7,909 nucleotides of DNA from UBA8752 sp040261275 (GTDB lineage: Bacteria > Bacteroidota > Bacteroidia > Flavobacteriales_D > Sanyastnellaceae): assembly GCA_040261275.1 (NCBI GenBank), contig JBDQOI010000069.1, positions 1 through 7,909 of the forward strand, written 5' to 3'. Below are positions 6,778-7,909 of this stretch, in pieces. The notes below the pieces were generated by a model that saw only the letters and a list, made by a program, of their open reading frames with translations, searched no databases and was not told where the DNA came from. Both the position numbers and the translations under genes were made by a program. How positions within the stretch are numbered: position 1 is the stretch's first letter; the number at the start of each line of letters is the position of its first letter.

Positions 6778-7449
6778 TCAACATCCGATGATGATGGGGA
6801 CGAAGGCGCCTCCCACGGGATAACCTCCTTCTCCTGAGACGGTGATGGTGGGGCCTTGTTGGAAGACGTTCCCACAGGACCACGTATAGTTGACCTCGAC
6901 TTCCACGGTATTCTCGGGCAAGAAGTAGGGAATTTCCGTCAACCCCGGCTCCACGAACGTCGTGTAGGGGTAGTTGAACACGGAGGGTTCCGTGTGCACA
7001 ATGAGTTGCGTGGGTTCGGGAGCGTTGGAGGTGACAAACAGGATGATCACTTCCCCTTCGATGGACAGTTCCAGGCCCACCTCCACGGTGTCGCTGACGG
7101 AACACCCGAGGGAGTCGGTGACGTCGACCGTATACGGACCGGCTGTCAGGTTGAGCACGGCCGAGGTCAAGCCGACGACGGCACCAGTCGAGTCCGCCCA
7201 TTCGTAGGCGTAAGGTGGGGTGCCGCCTGTGGCCATGGTCTCCACCGATCCGGTTCCCAGCCCATTGTCTGCAGCGGAGAACGATTCCAGCGTGAGGGCC
7301 GCGCAATCCACTTCATAGACGATGGGGTCGTCATAGGTCTGGGTGATGACTTCTTCGTCCACGTCCACCTTGGCGCAGGACCCGAGCACCAGTGCGAGAA
7401 GCACGGTGCCCGGGCCCGGGAACCGAAGGGAGGGAAGGGTGATCCTCAC
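6778..7449 (-). CDS. SprB-repeat-containing lipoprotein
   Basis: From the GTG at 7449 this encodes 223 residues. The start is chosen because it follows the upstream gene's TAA by 11 nt and opens directly into a lipoprotein signal peptide (Arg2, Arg9, then TVLLALVLGSC with lipobox LGSC, lipidated Cys25). An in-frame start at 7491 would overlap the upstream gene and place 14 hydrophilic residues before the signal. Residues 68-123 match a SprB repeat: GSVETMATGGTPPYAYEW, then a short beta hairpin, LTAGPYTVDVTDSLGC and SVSDTVEV. These Ig-like modules occur in the gliding adhesin SprB and many T9SS-associated surface proteins. The C-terminal third, with strands such as EVIILFV and EVEVNYTW and a terminal Cys, is not recognised. 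Being a lipoprotein it should sit in the outer membrane, possibly with the T9SS-secreted protein encoded just upstream. Function beyond surface location is unknown. Confidence 0.82.
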   Translation of the reverse strand: MRITLPSLRFPGPGTVLLALVLGSCAKVDVDEEVITQTYDDPIVYEVDCAALTLESFSAADNGLGTGSVETMATGGTPPYAYEWADSTGAVVGLTSAVLNLTAGPYTVDVTDSLGCSVSDTVEVGLELSIEGEVIILFVTSNAPEPTQLIVHTEPSVFNYPYTTFVEPGLTEIPYFLPENTVEVEVNYTWSCGNVFQQGPTITVSGEGGYPVGGAFVPIIIGC

Positions 7450-7460
7450 GAATGGGTGGG

Positions 7461-7909
7461 TTAGCGGATGATCACCTTGCGGGTCGCCCACACGCCGCCT
7501 TGCTCGAGGCGCAGCAGGTAGATGCCGGGGGCGAGTCCATCCAGTTGGAGGGTCAAGCTGCCTTGAGCGGCATTCGCGGAGGACAGGTCCAGGGCGAGGC
7601 GCTCACCGGTCAAGGTGGTCAACTCGGCGGTCAGGTTTCCCTGGCGGAAGTCGAGTCCACGCAGGGTGAGCTGGCCCTCCTCCACGGGGTTCGGAAAGAC
7701 CTCGAAGGTGTCGGTCCAATTGGGTGTCTCCACGCTGTTGACGACTTCGCCTGCGCCCATCACGTTGACCGTGAAGCCGCTCATGAAGCCCTCGAGCATG
7801 CCAAGGCTGTCCACCGACAGGGTCTCGCAGTAGGTGGCGCTGCAGGAGTCTGCCTCGCTGCTGACCGTGATGCAGAAGGTGTACGGGCCGTCGCCACTGT
7901 AGGTGTGGG
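7461..7909 (-). CDS. T9SS-secreted surface protein, C-terminal end (PKD-like domain plus type A sorting domain)
   Basis: The frame is open to the right edge, so only about the last 148 residues are seen and the start is outside the window. The first visible stretch (HTYSGDGPYTFCITV, then CSATYCETLSV) is the end of a PKD-like Ig fold, where HxY followed by GxYxxCxTV is typical. After a linker, the T9SS type A sorting domain starts at VFPNPV (around 7700) and continues through GQLTLRGL, LTGERL, GLAPGIYLLRL and the final RKVIIR before TAA at 7463-7461. The type IX system recognises this domain, removes it and attaches or releases the cargo at the cell surface. The cargo is thus an extracellular protein, perhaps an adhesin or enzyme, but the functional part is not in view. 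The SprB-repeat lipoprotein starts 11 nt after its stop and is probably in the same operon. Confidence 0.92.
   Translation of the reverse strand, partial: HTYSGDGPYTFCITVSSEADSCSATYCETLSVDSLGMLEGFMSGFTVNVMGAGEVVNSVETPNWTDTFEVFPNPVEEGQLTLRGLDFRQGNLTAELTTLTGERLALDLSSANAAQGSLTLQLDGLAPGIYLLRLEQGGVWATRKVIIR

Noticed and set aside
7450..7491. Upstream in-frame ATG at 7491 for the SprB-repeat lipoprotein
   Set aside because: It would overlap the T9SS sorting domain and put 14 polar residues ahead of the signal peptide; the GTG at 7449 gives a normal lipoprotein signal.

Overview
The window comes from a member of the Bacteroidota, probably a fairly GC-rich, Flavobacteriales-like environmental lineage. 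Markers of this are a type IX secretion (T9SS) C-terminal sorting domain, a SprB-type repeat in a lipoprotein, a FISUMP-domain protein with a dockerin-like segment, lipobox-bearing surface enzymes, an ECF sigma factor paired with a long membrane protein, and a general lack of Shine-Dalgarno sequences. The assignment rests on gene content only; no rRNA or tRNA is present.

Left part, + strand (1-3419). It opens inside an aldo/keto reductase gene that looks broken: about 60 codons are missing and the frame shifts near 429-440. Two secreted glycoside hydrolases follow: a GH53 endo-beta-1,4-galactanase (750-1814) and a GH30 enzyme exported as a lipoprotein (1944-3419). Both keep their catalytic glutamates. 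No SusC/SusD pair, transporter or sugar regulator is visible, so this is a small glycan-degrading cluster or the edge of a larger one.

Middle part (3420-4559). A FISUMP-domain secreted protein lies on the - strand, convergent with GH30. It is bracketed by two direct copies of the last 15 codons of GH30. The second copy (4396-4440) has no gene body in front of it and appears to be the surviving tail of a deleted GH30 paralogue or a duplicated fragment.

Right part, - strand (7909 down to 4560). In transcription order: the C-terminal end of a T9SS-secreted PKD-type protein, a SprB-repeat lipoprotein starting 11 nt after it, an ECF sigma factor, and a protein coupled to the sigma gene by an ATGA overlap. 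That last protein has a short cytoplasmic head, one inner-membrane helix, a long low-complexity linker holding eight 12-residue repeats, and a C-terminal outer-membrane beta-barrel-like domain. This architecture suggests an anti-sigma factor spanning both membranes, able to pass outer-membrane information directly to the sigma factor. It is the most interesting system in the window.
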